Shown piece by piece: positions 7,949-16,484 of a stretch of 64,000 nucleotides of DNA. Below the pieces are notes generated by a model. It was given only the letters and a program-made list of their open reading frames with translations, was not told the origin of the DNA and searched no databases. Positions within the stretch are counted from its first letter, which is position 1. Every line of letters starts with the position of its first letter. A program made the position numbers and the translations under genes. The stretch comes from Cognatishimia coralii (GTDB taxonomy: Bacteria > Pseudomonadota > Alphaproteobacteria > Rhodobacterales > Rhodobacteraceae), in contig NZ_JBBGAZ010000012.1 of the NCBI RefSeq assembly GCF_037478305.1, forward strand, positions 1 to 64,000, in the 5' to 3' direction.

Positions 7949-9711
7949 TTGCGAACCTCCCCTTCGATCACCTGTCCGTTCTCTCCGAATTCGACGATAC
8001 GGATGGGGCCTGGCGCGTATGGCCGCGGTGCCTTTGCGGGTTGAGGCGCGGCTGCCACGTTCGGCATCTGTGCGATCCCGGCTGCGGTCTCGGGGTCATC
8101 GCCGGCTTCCTGCCGGGGAACGCGCGTCAACGGGAAATTGTCGCTTAGACCCGCCCGGTTTGTCTGGCCGAACATGGCTTCAAGAACACGGTGATTGTCG
8201 AGCGTGTCGCCATCGAAAGCATCGAAGAGACTGCCATTGCGAAACACCATCACGCGCGAAGCGAAGCCGGGGAACTCCTCCAGTTCGCTCGACATGTAAA
8301 CAACAGTATTTCCCCTTTCGGCGAAGGCACTTAGATGCTTGTGCAGTTCAGCTTTGGCCTTGCCGTCGATCCCGCGGGCCGGATCGTTGAGGATCATGAT
8401 TTTCGGTCGCAGTGCGAAGCCCCGTCCGATCAGAACCTTTTGCTGATTGCCGCCCGACAAAGAGGTAATCCTGTCCCTTTTGGCGCCGAACTTGATCAGC
8501 AGGTTGGCCGCCTCGGATTTAAAGCCAGAATCCAGAGTCGGCAGATCGATGATCCCAAGCTTGCGGCCAAACGTGCGCAGCCGGTAGAGCGGCATCATCA
8601 TGTTCTCGAAAATACTGAGCGACGGGAAAATACCTTCGCGCCTGCGGTCGCCAGAAACATAGGCCACGCGCGACTCCTGGGCCGAGGACAGGCTGTCGAC
8701 CAGAGATGCCTTGCCGCCGCTATCGTAGACACGGATAGTGCCCGCCAGCGGTTCGATGACCCCGGCCAGCATCTGGACGAATTCGGATTGTCCTTGTCCG
8801 TCAAGCCCGGCGAGCCCGACGATTTCACCCTTGATCAGTTCAAAATCGAACGTCTCGCTGCCCGGCCAGACTGCGACGGCCTCGGCGCGCATGGCGAGTT
8901 CGGCATGTTCGGGCTTAACCGGCTCAAGCGTAGGCGACAGCTTGCCCGGATCGTCTCCGGTCATGAGCGCCAGCAGATTGTTTTCAGTAATTTTTGATTT
9001 CGAAAGAACGCCGACATCGCGCCCGTCACGCAGGACGGTGGCCTTGTCGGAAATTTCGATAAGCTCCGCGATCCGGTGCGTAACGATCAGGATCGAAACC
9101 CCGGCATCGCGCATCTGGCGCATCTTGTCGAACAGCCGCTTGGTGCTGTCGAGGTCAAGTGCCGCGGAGGACTCGTCGAGGATCAGAATCTTCGGATCGG
9201 TCAACATCGAACGTCCGATGGTGATCCATTGTCTCAGGTTCAGCGGGAGCGCCCCGACAAGCTGGTGCGGGTCGACATGTTCACCCACGAGTTCGTGCAT
9301 GATGGCCTCGGCGCGCTCGACCTTTTCTTCGAAGGGCAGCGATTTGCTGAACAGCTCGTCCGCGCCCATGAAAAGGTTGTCGACAACTGAACATTCGTCG
9401 GCAACCAGCACTTCCTGAAACACTGTCGCGATTCCCAGGTTGTGTGATTCCGCCGGCGTCGAGGGCGTTTCGCCCAGGATCGAAACCGTCCCGTCATCGA
9501 CGGGGAGGATGCCTGAGACAACCTTGGCAAGCGTGCTCTTGCCGCAGCCGTTGCCGCCTACGATGGCGTGGATTTCTCCCGCGCGCACCGTCAGCGATAC
9601 ACCATCCAGGGCACGCGTGGGGCCGAAGTACTTCTTCACACCGGACAGAGAAATGGTCACCGGCCGGCTGCGCGTCTGAGGAGTGTGCGTTATGGAAGTG
9701 GCTGCGTTCAT
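7945..9711 (-). CDS. ABC importer ATPase, RbsA-type tandem nucleotide-binding protein
   Basis: The protein has 588 residues and two fused nucleotide-binding domains. The first has an intact Walker A (GGNGCGKST, about 52-60) and Walker B (ILILDESS) but a poor signature (LPLNLRQ in place of LSGGQ). The second has a degenerate Walker A (GLDGQGQSE) but a good LSGGNQQ signature. This division, with one competent site split between halves, resembles RbsA/MglA proteins. A tail of about 80 residues rich in Pro and Ala exceeds the usual 500-residue length and has no known domain. It powers the two permeases encoded just downstream. Confidence 0.92.
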   Translation of the reverse strand: MNAATSITHTPQTRSRPVTISLSGVKKYFGPTRALDGVSLTVRAGEIHAIVGGNGCGKSTLAKVVSGILPVDDGTVSILGETPSTPAESHNLGIATVFQEVLVADECSVVDNLFMGADELFSKSLPFEEKVERAEAIMHELVGEHVDPHQLVGALPLNLRQWITIGRSMLTDPKILILDESSAALDLDSTKRLFDKMRQMRDAGVSILIVTHRIAELIEISDKATVLRDGRDVGVLSKSKITENNLLALMTGDDPGKLSPTLEPVKPEHAELAMRAEAVAVWPGSETFDFELIKGEIVGLAGLDGQGQSEFVQMLAGVIEPLAGTIRVYDSGGKASLVDSLSSAQESRVAYVSGDRRREGIFPSLSIFENMMMPLYRLRTFGRKLGIIDLPTLDSGFKSEAANLLIKFGAKRDRITSLSGGNQQKVLIGRGFALRPKIMILNDPARGIDGKAKAELHKHLSAFAERGNTVVYMSSELEEFPGFASRVMVFRNGSLFDAFDGDTLDNHRVLEAMFGQTNRAGLSDNFPLTRVPRQEAGDDPETAAGIAQMPNVAAAPQPAKAPRPYAPGPIRIVEFGENGQVIEGEVRK

Positions 9712-9732
9712 TTCCGAACCAATCGTCGATGT

Positions 9733-9757
9733 CCGCTGCCCCTGGGCGGGGCAGCGG
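9733..9757 (-). other. Intercistronic hairpin between binding protein and ATPase
   Basis: CCGCTGCCCC (9,733-9,742) and GGGGCAGCGG (9,748-9,757) are perfect 10-bp arms with a 5-base loop. No U-run follows on the minus strand, so this is unlikely to be a full terminator. Such stems after binding-protein genes commonly stabilise the upstream mRNA and raise binding-protein levels over the other subunits. Confidence 0.6.
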
Positions 9758-9772
9758 CAGTCAGGTTTGTGA

Positions 9773-10939
9773 CTACGGCTTGTAGGCGCGCGGATCTGCT
9801 GGGTTCAGGAAGAACTGATCCAGATTTCCGCCCCAGACATTCGCACCGAGCTGCAGCCAGTGCTGGCTGTTCTCATCGCAATCCTCGGGGACGTATTCCG
9901 CCATTTGCTCGTAGTTCAGACGCACTGGGGCCATCATGACCGACGCGACCTTGGGGCCTTGGCCCTGAAGGGTGCGCATCATCAGCTCGAAGACCACCTG
10001 CAGTTCATCGCGCGGCGGCCAGGTTTGCACCGCCGACTCGGCGATATCGGGATTCTTGCGCCAGGTGCAGAGTGCCCCAAGCTCGCCGCCGATCGACACT
10101 TTGATGTCCCGGCCCGATTGCTTGACTGCGCGGAGCAGGCCCATTTCCATCGACGACTGACCGACGATCGCGTCGATTTTTCCGGGATGGGTGGCCAGCC
10201 ACTTCTGCAGCTCGCCCTGAGCAACCTGGTCGGTCCACATGCCTGCGATCGTGTCTACGATTTCGATTTCGGTTCCTTCGGTCAGGCCCGCGCGAATGCC
10301 GCGGTCCTGGCTGTCCGAGGTCGAAGTTCCCGGAACGCCTTCGACGACCAGAACCTTACCCTTGCCGCCCAGTTCCTCGGCCATGGCCTGACCGACAGCA
10401 AATCCTGCGACCTGGAAGTTGACCGAAGTGTTGAGAACGACGTCGGATGACTGGTAGCCCGTGAAGGAAAAGATCGGAACGCCTCTTTCCCAGGCATACA
10501 TCACCGATGGCGTCATGGCTGTGGGGTTGGAGCAGCACATGATGATTGCATCGACGCCCTGATCGACAAGCTGGCGGATCTGTTGGATCTGCACAGAGTC
10601 GTTCAGGTTCGATTCCGTCACGAGAATTTCGCTGACGAGCCCGAGGTCGTGCCACTCAGGAACGATCTTGTTCATAACTTCGTCCATGGCGTCGACGCGC
10701 CAGGTATTGCCGGCATATGAACTGGCATAGCCGATCTTCCATGGCGGTGGGTTCTTTGCCACGAAATCACGCAGACCCGACGGTCCGATCGGCTGTGCCG
10801 GATCGAGCATTTCGGGGTTGTAGAGGTAGTCGACAAGCGCGGGATCGAGCTCGTCTGTGCCTTCGGCCGAGACTGTCGAGCCGAATGTCATGAGGCCGAT
10901 GGCCGCGGCCATCAAGGTTAACGTGGGTTTGAATTTCAT
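9773..10939 (-). CDS. Periplasmic substrate-binding protein of sugar-type ABC importer
   Basis: The 388-residue precursor begins with a clear Sec signal peptide (about 1-25, cut after VSA). The mature protein belongs to the periplasmic-binding-protein type I family (RbsB/Peripla_BP_4). Typical features are WKIGYASSYAGNTWRV at the first strand, IRQLVDQGVDAIIM, and the hinge segments around GKGKVLVVEG and GKIDAIVGQS. It is longer than RbsB (about 296) and has about 55 extra residues before the first domain. A strong GGAGG precedes the ATG. It captures the solute for the two permeases and tandem ATPase downstream. The ligand is unknown; the BVMO and hydrolase context suggests a non-sugar cyclic compound. 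Confidence 0.88.
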   Translation of the reverse strand: MKFKPTLTLMAAAIGLMTFGSTVSAEGTDELDPALVDYLYNPEMLDPAQPIGPSGLRDFVAKNPPPWKIGYASSYAGNTWRVDAMDEVMNKIVPEWHDLGLVSEILVTESNLNDSVQIQQIRQLVDQGVDAIIMCCSNPTAMTPSVMYAWERGVPIFSFTGYQSSDVVLNTSVNFQVAGFAVGQAMAEELGGKGKVLVVEGVPGTSTSDSQDRGIRAGLTEGTEIEIVDTIAGMWTDQVAQGELQKWLATHPGKIDAIVGQSSMEMGLLRAVKQSGRDIKVSIGGELGALCTWRKNPDIAESAVQTWPPRDELQVVFELMMRTLQGQGPKVASVMMAPVRLNYEQMAEYVPEDCDENSQHWLQLGANVWGGNLDQFFLNPADPRAYKP

Positions 10940-10980
10940 TTCGTCCTCCCAGGTTGCTGGTTTCTTAGTTCTCTGGATCT

Positions 10981-11017
10981 GGCAGGCGCTTGCGATTGCG
11001 GAGCCGTTGCGCCTGCC
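10981..11017 (-). other. Hairpin upstream of binding-protein gene
   Basis: GGCAGGCGC (10,981-10,989) pairs exactly with GCGCCTGCC (11,009-11,017) across a 19-base loop, and the stem can be extended with a 2-base bulge. It lies between the hydrolase and binding-protein genes, with no U-tract. It may be a processing or partial-termination site, or mark a separate promoter region for the transporter. Confidence 0.4.
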
Positions 11018-11059
11018 GCCAGAGTCGTCAAAATTTTGTCTCCTCGTGCGGTTGACAGG

Positions 11060-11923
11060 TCATGCCGCGCTCACCCGGCTTTTGCGTTCGACAACCTTCA
11101 GGGCCTCGAGCAAATAGCGGCGGAACGCGGGATAGTTCTCGGCCATGGGCAGATGACCCAGACCGTCCAATTCGATGAAAACACTGCCCGGAATCTTCCG
11201 GGCATAGGCCTCGACCGCTTCGGGCGGGGCCAGATAATCGTAGCTTCCGGACATCAGGACGACGGGGCAGGCGCGACAATCGATATTGCCCAGCTCTTGC
11301 CTCAGGTCGTGATCGACCGAATAGAAGTAGGTGTCTCCGTGAAACGCCGCCGCGCCTTGCGATGCATGATGCATTACGAGGCGCCGGTCGCGTTCGGGGC
11401 TGTGCGGAGACAGGCTGTCCCACATGGCGGCGGGGATTGCGCGGGCCGGATTGGCACGCGGGCTGCGCCAGATTTCCTGATGGAAACCGGGGGAGTGGTG
11501 CATTGCGCCGATCGGAAGAACGGCCCGGAACCGGTCGGCATGATAGCGGGCCAGTTGCAATGCCAGATTGCCGCCGAAGGAGACACCGGAGAAGATCGGC
11601 CGTTCGAGATTAAGCGCGTCGCAGAACCGCAGGACAAATTTCATGAAATGGTCGGCGGTCAGGCGGTATTCGCTTTCCCACCAATTCCGGTTCGCCGGTG
11701 GGTCCGACTTGCCGTGATAAGCGAGGTCATAGGCGATTACGTCATAACGGCGGGTGATCTCGGAATCTTCCAGCAGGCTGCGCCACTGATGATTGTGGCT
11801 TCCAGCTGCGTGCTGGCAGACCAATGGCTGACCCTGTCCATTGCGGAGGTAAAATACCTCGTATTCAACCTCATCCACGTGAATGGTCACGTAACGTCCG
11901 ACGGCCTGAGCGTGATGTGCCAT
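11060..11923 (-). CDS. Alpha/beta-hydrolase (putative lactone/ester hydrolase)
   Basis: The 287-residue protein has a complete alpha/beta-hydrolase triad: nucleophile in GVSFGG (about residue 96), acid in GSYDYLAP and His in GLGHLPM. There is no signal peptide, so it acts in the cytoplasm. The family includes esterases, lactonases and C-C hydrolases. Lying in the ABC importer operon and near two BVMO genes, it is a plausible hydrolase for the lactone or ester that a BVMO makes, comparable in role to caprolactone hydrolase. That is inferred from position. It starts 30 bp after the SCP2-like gene and precedes the binding-protein gene. Confidence 0.75.
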   Translation of the reverse strand: MAHHAQAVGRYVTIHVDEVEYEVFYLRNGQGQPLVCQHAAGSHNHQWRSLLEDSEITRRYDVIAYDLAYHGKSDPPANRNWWESEYRLTADHFMKFVLRFCDALNLERPIFSGVSFGGNLALQLARYHADRFRAVLPIGAMHHSPGFHQEIWRSPRANPARAIPAAMWDSLSPHSPERDRRLVMHHASQGAAAFHGDTYFYSVDHDLRQELGNIDCRACPVVLMSGSYDYLAPPEAVEAYARKIPGSVFIELDGLGHLPMAENYPAFRRYLLEALKVVERKSRVSAA

Positions 11924-11953
11924 ATCAGAGCCTCGGTTCCTGAAGGATTGGGA

Positions 11954-12337
11954 TCATTGCGGCAATCCCACCTGGCGCAGGAGCTCGATCTGTCGGGTGA
12001 TCCCGCCGAGATTGCGCATCAAAACGGCAATATCGCCTTCGATTCGCATATCTCGCGTGGCACTGGCAGCGAAAATGCCCTGGCAGCCGGGCGCGGGGAC
12101 GGTCTGAGCCATATCGCGCCACGTGGCCGCACAGGCCCGAAGCGCAAAATCGTAGCTTTCCAAGGGGCCGGGATCGGGGGTGATGCGGTGAACGCGCCCA
12201 TCGACCATCTCGACTAGTGCCCGCGAGCTGCCCATGTCCAGCAGATACGAGCATGTGAAACCGCGGCCATGTGCAGAGACCACCGGATCGACATCCGACG
12301 CCGAAGCGAATTGCCCTGCCCATTCGGACGTCTGCAT
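11954..12337 (-). CDS. Small SCP2-like protein of unknown function
   Basis: The 127-residue soluble protein has a pattern (ALVEMVDGRV, YDFALRACAATW, RIEGDIAVLMRNLGGI) that resembles small SCP2-like lipid-binding folds found beside catabolic hydrolases. The resemblance is moderate. It is the first gene of the minus-strand operon, just before the alpha/beta-hydrolase. A role in handling a hydrophobic substrate is a guess. Upstream lies the divergent region shared with the IclR gene. Confidence 0.5.
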   Translation of the reverse strand: MQTSEWAGQFASASDVDPVVSAHGRGFTCSYLLDMGSSRALVEMVDGRVHRITPDPGPLESYDFALRACAATWRDMAQTVPAPGCQGIFAASATRDMRIEGDIAVLMRNLGGITRQIELLRQVGLPQ

Positions 12338-12413
12338 TCCCGGTTTCCCCCCCAGTTCCCTCGCCCCTACGCCGGGCCCTTCTTGTCGCGGCGCCGTGCG
12401 TATATGTATAAAT

Positions 12414-12427
12414 TTCGAAATTTCGAA
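12414..12427. promoter_or_regulatory. Palindromic operator candidate, IclR divergent region
   Basis: TTCGAAATTTCGAA is a perfect 14-bp palindrome in the 217-bp gap between the divergent SCP2-like gene and the IclR gene. A further GTCGAAC half-site lies about 15 bp away. Its AT-rich setting and position fit a binding site for the adjacent IclR regulator controlling both directions. No clear -35/-10 pair was identified. Confidence 0.5.
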
Positions 12428-12554
12428 CTTTATTTGATATGTCGAACTGTGGTCGGCAAAATAGATTCTGTCAAGCGCATTGTGTTGGGAAAGCCATTAG
12501 GTATACCTGCTGGCATCTGCGGGCCATGCGAAAGACTGTTGAAAAGGATCGAAA

Positions 12555-13370
12555 TTGAACAAATCGACCGATCGCGGGATCGACCGGAAAAAACCGCCTG
12601 TTATCCCCGAAACACCCACGCCGGCGATTGCCCGGGGGGCGGCGATTCTCGATTTTGTTGCGGCGTCGTCGACGTCGGTGACGGCTCAGATGATCTCGGA
12701 AGGTCTTGGACTGCCCAAGAGCAGCGTGCACAATCTTTGTTCCACGCTCGTTACCCTGGATATGCTGTCGCGCCGCGGCAATCAGTCCTATGTTGTCGGC
12801 CCGCATGTCATGCGCTGGTCCCGTGCATTCAGCCAACGTGCTGATGTCGCAACGGAATTTGCTCATGTTCTGGATGACTCGACGCCCGTTTTAGACGCGG
12901 TGATTACACTTTCTCTGCGTGAGGGAGACGAGGTGATGCTGATCGCGGTGCGCAATGCAGGGGCTCTTGTCGGCGGCGGGCTGCGTATCGGACAGCGGCT
13001 GCCGCTCGCCTTTTCGGCGATGGGCAAAGCGTTCCTAAGCCACATTTCGGATGCCCGGATCGAGCAGATGTTCGAAGACGGGTTTCCCGCGCGGCCCACG
13101 GGGTTGTCAGCGCAGTCCGTCAAGGTTCTGATCGCCCAGGTGCGCCGCTGCCGGATCGAAGGCCATGCCACGGATGACCAGGAATGCCGTGATGGGGTCC
13201 GCTCATTTGCAAGTACGGTGCTCGATGCGTCTAATCAGCCGGTCGCGGCAGTTGCCGTTTCCATCTCATCAGACGATCCCGATCTGGATCGGAATCAGGA
13301 AGTTGCCGCGTTCACGCGATTGACCGCACAGAAAATTTCCAGCCGTTTGGGGGCCGATCTGGGCGAATGA
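12555..13370 (+). CDS. IclR-family transcriptional regulator
   Basis: This 271-residue regulator has an N-terminal winged helix-turn-helix (about 24-85, AQMISEGLGLPKSSVHNLCSTL) and a C-terminal IclR effector domain (about 100-270). The start is a TTG with AAGGA upstream. It diverges from the transporter/rhodopsin/flotillin operon and precedes a BVMO gene, so it probably senses the compound or an intermediate of that pathway. The perfect palindrome at 12,414-12,427 is a likely target. Confidence 0.88.
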   Translation: MNKSTDRGIDRKKPPVIPETPTPAIARGAAILDFVAASSTSVTAQMISEGLGLPKSSVHNLCSTLVTLDMLSRRGNQSYVVGPHVMRWSRAFSQRADVATEFAHVLDDSTPVLDAVITLSLREGDEVMLIAVRNAGALVGGGLRIGQRLPLAFSAMGKAFLSHISDARIEQMFEDGFPARPTGLSAQSVKVLIAQVRRCRIEGHATDDQECRDGVRSFASTVLDASNQPVAAVAVSISSDDPDLDRNQEVAAFTRLTAQKISSRLGADLGE

Positions 13371-13520
13371 TCCTCCGTTCGCCGCGGTTCCAGGCGGTTT
13401 GCCCCGGACCGACAGCCCGCCTCGCTTTGGCGCGCTAGGATCAGGACTTGTCGGGCATTGATCTACACGCTAGTGTTCGCGGGCGGAGCCGACCCCAATG
13501 TTATGCATAGGAGAAAGCTC

Positions 13521-15200
13521 ATGAACGTCATATCCCCGAGGATGGGGAAATCCGGCGCCGATTTCGATGCTATCGTCGTAGGCGCGGGTTTCGGCGGAAT
13601 GTACACCATTTACAAGCTGCGCGACGAACTTGGCCTGTCTGTTCAGGCTTATGAAAACGCCAGCGATGTGGGTGGCACCTGGTTCTGGAACCGCTATCCC
13701 GGCGCGCTGTCAGATACCGAAAGTTTCGCGTACCGCTATTCCTTCGACAAGGAAGGCCTGAAGAACGCCAAGTGGAAGACCCGCTATCTGACCCAGCCGG
13801 AAATCTTCGGTTATCTTCAGGATTTTGCCACCCGTTACGACATTCGCCGCAGCTATCAGTTCAACACCAAGGTGACGGCTGCGAATTTCGACGAGGCGGC
13901 TGGCCTTTGGCGTGTCACCACTGACAGAGGTCAGCAGGTGACTGCTAAATACCTGATCACCGGTCTGGGGCTGCTGTCGGCCACGAATACTCCGCCTTTC
14001 AAAGGTATCGATAAGTTCAAGGGCGACATTTTCCATACCGGCAACTGGCCGGAAGGCATCGACCTGTCGAACAAGCGGGTCGGGGTCATCGGGACCGGAT
14101 CGACCGGTGTGCAGCTGATCATCGCGCTGGCCCCTGTCGTCAAGCATCTGACCGTATTGCAGCGTTCCGCCCAGTATGTTGTGCCGATTGGCAATTGGCC
14201 CGAGGACGAGGCCCGAATCAACGAATACAAGGTGCGCTACGATGAAATCTGGGAACAGGTGAAGAATTCCGTGGTCGCTTTCGGCTTCGAGGAAAGCACC
14301 GTTCCGTTCCATTCGGTATCGCCGGCGGAACAGCAGCAGATATTCGAGAATATCTGGAATAAGGGCGGCGGATTCCGCTTCATGTTCGAGACATTTTCCG
14401 ACATTGCCACCGATCGGGACGCGAACAACGCCGCGGCGGACTTTATCAAGAGAAAGATCGCCAAGATCGTTAAGGATCCGGAGACGGCGAAAAAGCTGAT
14501 GCCCAACGATCTTTACGCCAAGCGTCCGTTGTGCGCGGTCAACTACTACGACGTGTACAATCGATACAATGTCACCCTGAAGGACGTGAAATCCGATCCG
14601 ATCGCCGAGTTTACCGAGCGCGGTGTCCGGCTTGAAAGCGGTGACATGTCAGAGCTTGACGTGGTCGTATTCGCTACCGGCTTCGATGCGGTTGACGGGC
14701 ACTATACCCGGATGAATCTGACGGGACGGGAAGGGGTCTCGATCAAGGAAAAATGGAGCGACGGACCTCTGGGTTATCTCGGCATGATGGAAGCCGGGTT
14801 CCCCAATTTCTTCATGATCCTTGGCCCCAACGGCCCCTTCACGAACCTGCCGCCAGCCATTGAGACTCAAGTGGAGTGGTTCTCGGACGCTATCAAGATG
14901 ATGGAGGAGAACGGCCACGCGACGATGGAGCCGAAACAGGCCGCGGCGAATGAATGGGTCGAAACCTGCCGCGACATCGCCGACATGACGTTGTTTCCAC
15001 AGGCGGAAAGCTGGATTTTCGGAGCCAACATTCCAGGTAAGAAAAACGCAGTGATGTTCTATCTCGGAGGTATCGGCAATTACCGGACTGCGCTTCAGTC
15101 GGTGGTCAATGACGGGTATTCGACAATGATGTTCGACCGTTTCAATGTCAGACAGGACGGCCCTGCACACTGGAGGCGGCTAAGTACCTCGCTCAAATAG
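13521..15200 (+). CDS. Baeyer-Villiger monooxygenase (type I, flavin-dependent)
   Basis: The 559-residue protein has the FAD motif GAGFGG (21-26), the type I BVMO fingerprint FxGxxxHxxxWP (FKGDIFHTGNWP, 166-177) and an NADP motif GVIGTGSTG (188-196). Such enzymes use NADPH and O2 to insert oxygen next to a ketone, turning cyclic ketones into lactones. I start at the ATG at 13,521, seven bases after AGGAGA; the open frame extends 21 codons upstream without a site. It follows an IclR gene and converges with a second sigma-54 gene. Length and motifs resemble cyclohexanone monooxygenase-type enzymes, but the substrate is unproven. Confidence 0.9.
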   Translation: MNVISPRMGKSGADFDAIVVGAGFGGMYTIYKLRDELGLSVQAYENASDVGGTWFWNRYPGALSDTESFAYRYSFDKEGLKNAKWKTRYLTQPEIFGYLQDFATRYDIRRSYQFNTKVTAANFDEAAGLWRVTTDRGQQVTAKYLITGLGLLSATNTPPFKGIDKFKGDIFHTGNWPEGIDLSNKRVGVIGTGSTGVQLIIALAPVVKHLTVLQRSAQYVVPIGNWPEDEARINEYKVRYDEIWEQVKNSVVAFGFEESTVPFHSVSPAEQQQIFENIWNKGGGFRFMFETFSDIATDRDANNAAADFIKRKIAKIVKDPETAKKLMPNDLYAKRPLCAVNYYDVYNRYNVTLKDVKSDPIAEFTERGVRLESGDMSELDVVVFATGFDAVDGHYTRMNLTGREGVSIKEKWSDGPLGYLGMMEAGFPNFFMILGPNGPFTNLPPAIETQVEWFSDAIKMMEENGHATMEPKQAAANEWVETCRDIADMTLFPQAESWIFGANIPGKKNAVMFYLGGIGNYRTALQSVVNDGYSTMMFDRFNVRQDGPAHWRRLSTSLK

Positions 15201-15218
15201 ATGCGTGCGCGTTCCGCT

Positions 15219-16484
15219 TTAGGAGATATCGGCCCCGGCTCGGCGCAGTGCCGTGCGGGGCCGGTGCTTGCAGACCGTACGGCGTGCAACCAATAGTCCA
15301 TGTATTGCGAGCTCTTCAGCGATTTCACGGTCGCTGAGGCGTTCGGGATGGGTGCGGCAAATCTCGGCGATCCGGTGTTGCAGCTCCAGAGACGTAACCG
15401 GCCCTTGGTTGCCGGTACCGATCCCTCGGAAGAACAGATCCGAAAAAGCGAACCTGCCGCCTTCAATGCCCAGGGTCAGGTGTTTTCGAATGCGCCCGAC
15501 TGTTGTTTCGTGCAAGGAAAGGTCGTGCGCCAGAGCCGATGCGGTCAGAACCTGCGGATAGGCGATATCGCCGTTCAGAAAGCCAGCTTGCACATCCAGT
15601 GCACTTTTTGCCACGAGGAAAATCATTGTATCTCGTGCTTCGAAAGTCCGCAGCTCGCGCAGGGCGCCTGAGATCAGGCTTTTGTCGGTGCACGTTGCCA
15701 GCGACAAAGTCGGTTTCAGATAGCTGTTGCGTTCCAACTGCCACTGCCCGGCCTCGTCCTTGAAAAGGAACATGTCAGGTCCGGGCGGCGCGATCGGGCC
15801 GGCCTCGAAATCCGCGCCGGGTTTTGGATTAAGGCCCCGCAGCCTTCGGATCATCGCGGCAAGGGTGTCGAGAGGTACTGCGCATTCCCGGGCCAGCTCA
15901 GCCAACGAGCCAGCCGCCAGAAGTGGCAACCGCGACAGGAGCGCCCGCATTTGGTCGGTCAGGGCATCCTGTGCGGCAAGCTGAAGCGAAAGGCACTCGG
16001 CGAGCGAACGCGCGAACAGCCCGGAAGGCTCGGCATCCTGCAGCGCCAACAGCACGGTCTCTGCAACGGGCGCATCTGTTCCGGCGAAAGCCGCGATTTC
16101 TGTGACATTGGCGCCGACCCAACCTGATGGCTCGAGAACTTCCAGCCATTTGTGAGCGATGGGATGCAACGCGCGATCCTTCACCAGAAGCGGGATTTGC
16201 GCGGCGACGTGGGTGTAGAGAGAGGTCTGCGGGACCGCAATGTTCAGCACCGTTCGACTTGATTTACTCAGGAATGCGGGCGGCGGGCGATGTCTTGGAG
16301 GATCGGCGATGTCAAACGATACCGCCAACGCAGGGTTGTGACCGGCGGATACCACAACTGCCTCGACATGTTCGTCTTCCGAGAGCGCGCAGGTTTGAAC
16401 AAAGGAAAGAACGCCCGGCGCCGTTTTCGCTGCCGCGCGCTGTCCGGTCTGCAGCGACAGACCGGGCCGGTCAGTCAAGCGCAG
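15219..16484 (-). CDS. rpoN: Divergent RNA polymerase sigma-54 factor (RpoN paralogue)
   Basis: The C-terminal half carries the sigma-54 helix-turn-helix (ALAHDLSLHETTVGRIRKHL) and an RpoN-box region reading ARRTVCKHR where the norm is ARRTVAKYR. The N-terminal 40 residues (around LRLTDRPGLSLQ) fit region I, which contacts the activator. The protein would have about 421 residues, against about 480 in typical RpoN. No in-frame ATG lies at the right place. The start is probably a CTG or TTG near 16,478-16,484, overlapping the end of the activator gene; an upstream ATG at 16,679 would add residues unlike the family. Sequence divergence and location suggest a dedicated second sigma-54. Confidence 0.8.
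   Translation of the reverse strand: MRLTDRPGLSLQTGQRAAAKTAPGVLSFVQTCALSEDEHVEAVVVSAGHNPALAVSFDIADPPRHRPPPAFLSKSSRTVLNIAVPQTSLYTHVAAQIPLLVKDRALHPIAHKWLEVLEPSGWVGANVTEIAAFAGTDAPVAETVLLALQDAEPSGLFARSLAECLSLQLAAQDALTDQMRALLSRLPLLAAGSLAELARECAVPLDTLAAMIRRLRGLNPKPGADFEAGPIAPPGPDMFLFKDEAGQWQLERNSYLKPTLSLATCTDKSLISGALRELRTFEARDTMIFLVAKSALDVQAGFLNGDIAYPQVLTASALAHDLSLHETTVGRIRKHLTLGIEGGRFAFSDLFFRGIGTGNQGPVTSLELQHRIAEICRTHPERLSDREIAEELAIHGLLVARRTVCKHRPRTALRRAGADIS

Noticed and set aside
10981..11017. Rho-independent terminator upstream of the binding-protein gene
   Set aside because: The stem is good but the loop is long and no U-run follows on the minus strand.
11036..12217. 393-codon plus-strand frame opposite the hydrolase and SCP2-like genes
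   Set aside because: The minus-strand hydrolase has a full catalytic triad; the plus frame has no family features.
13371..13520. Sigma-54 promoter upstream of the first BVMO
   Set aside because: TGGC words are present but none has GC at the correct spacing.
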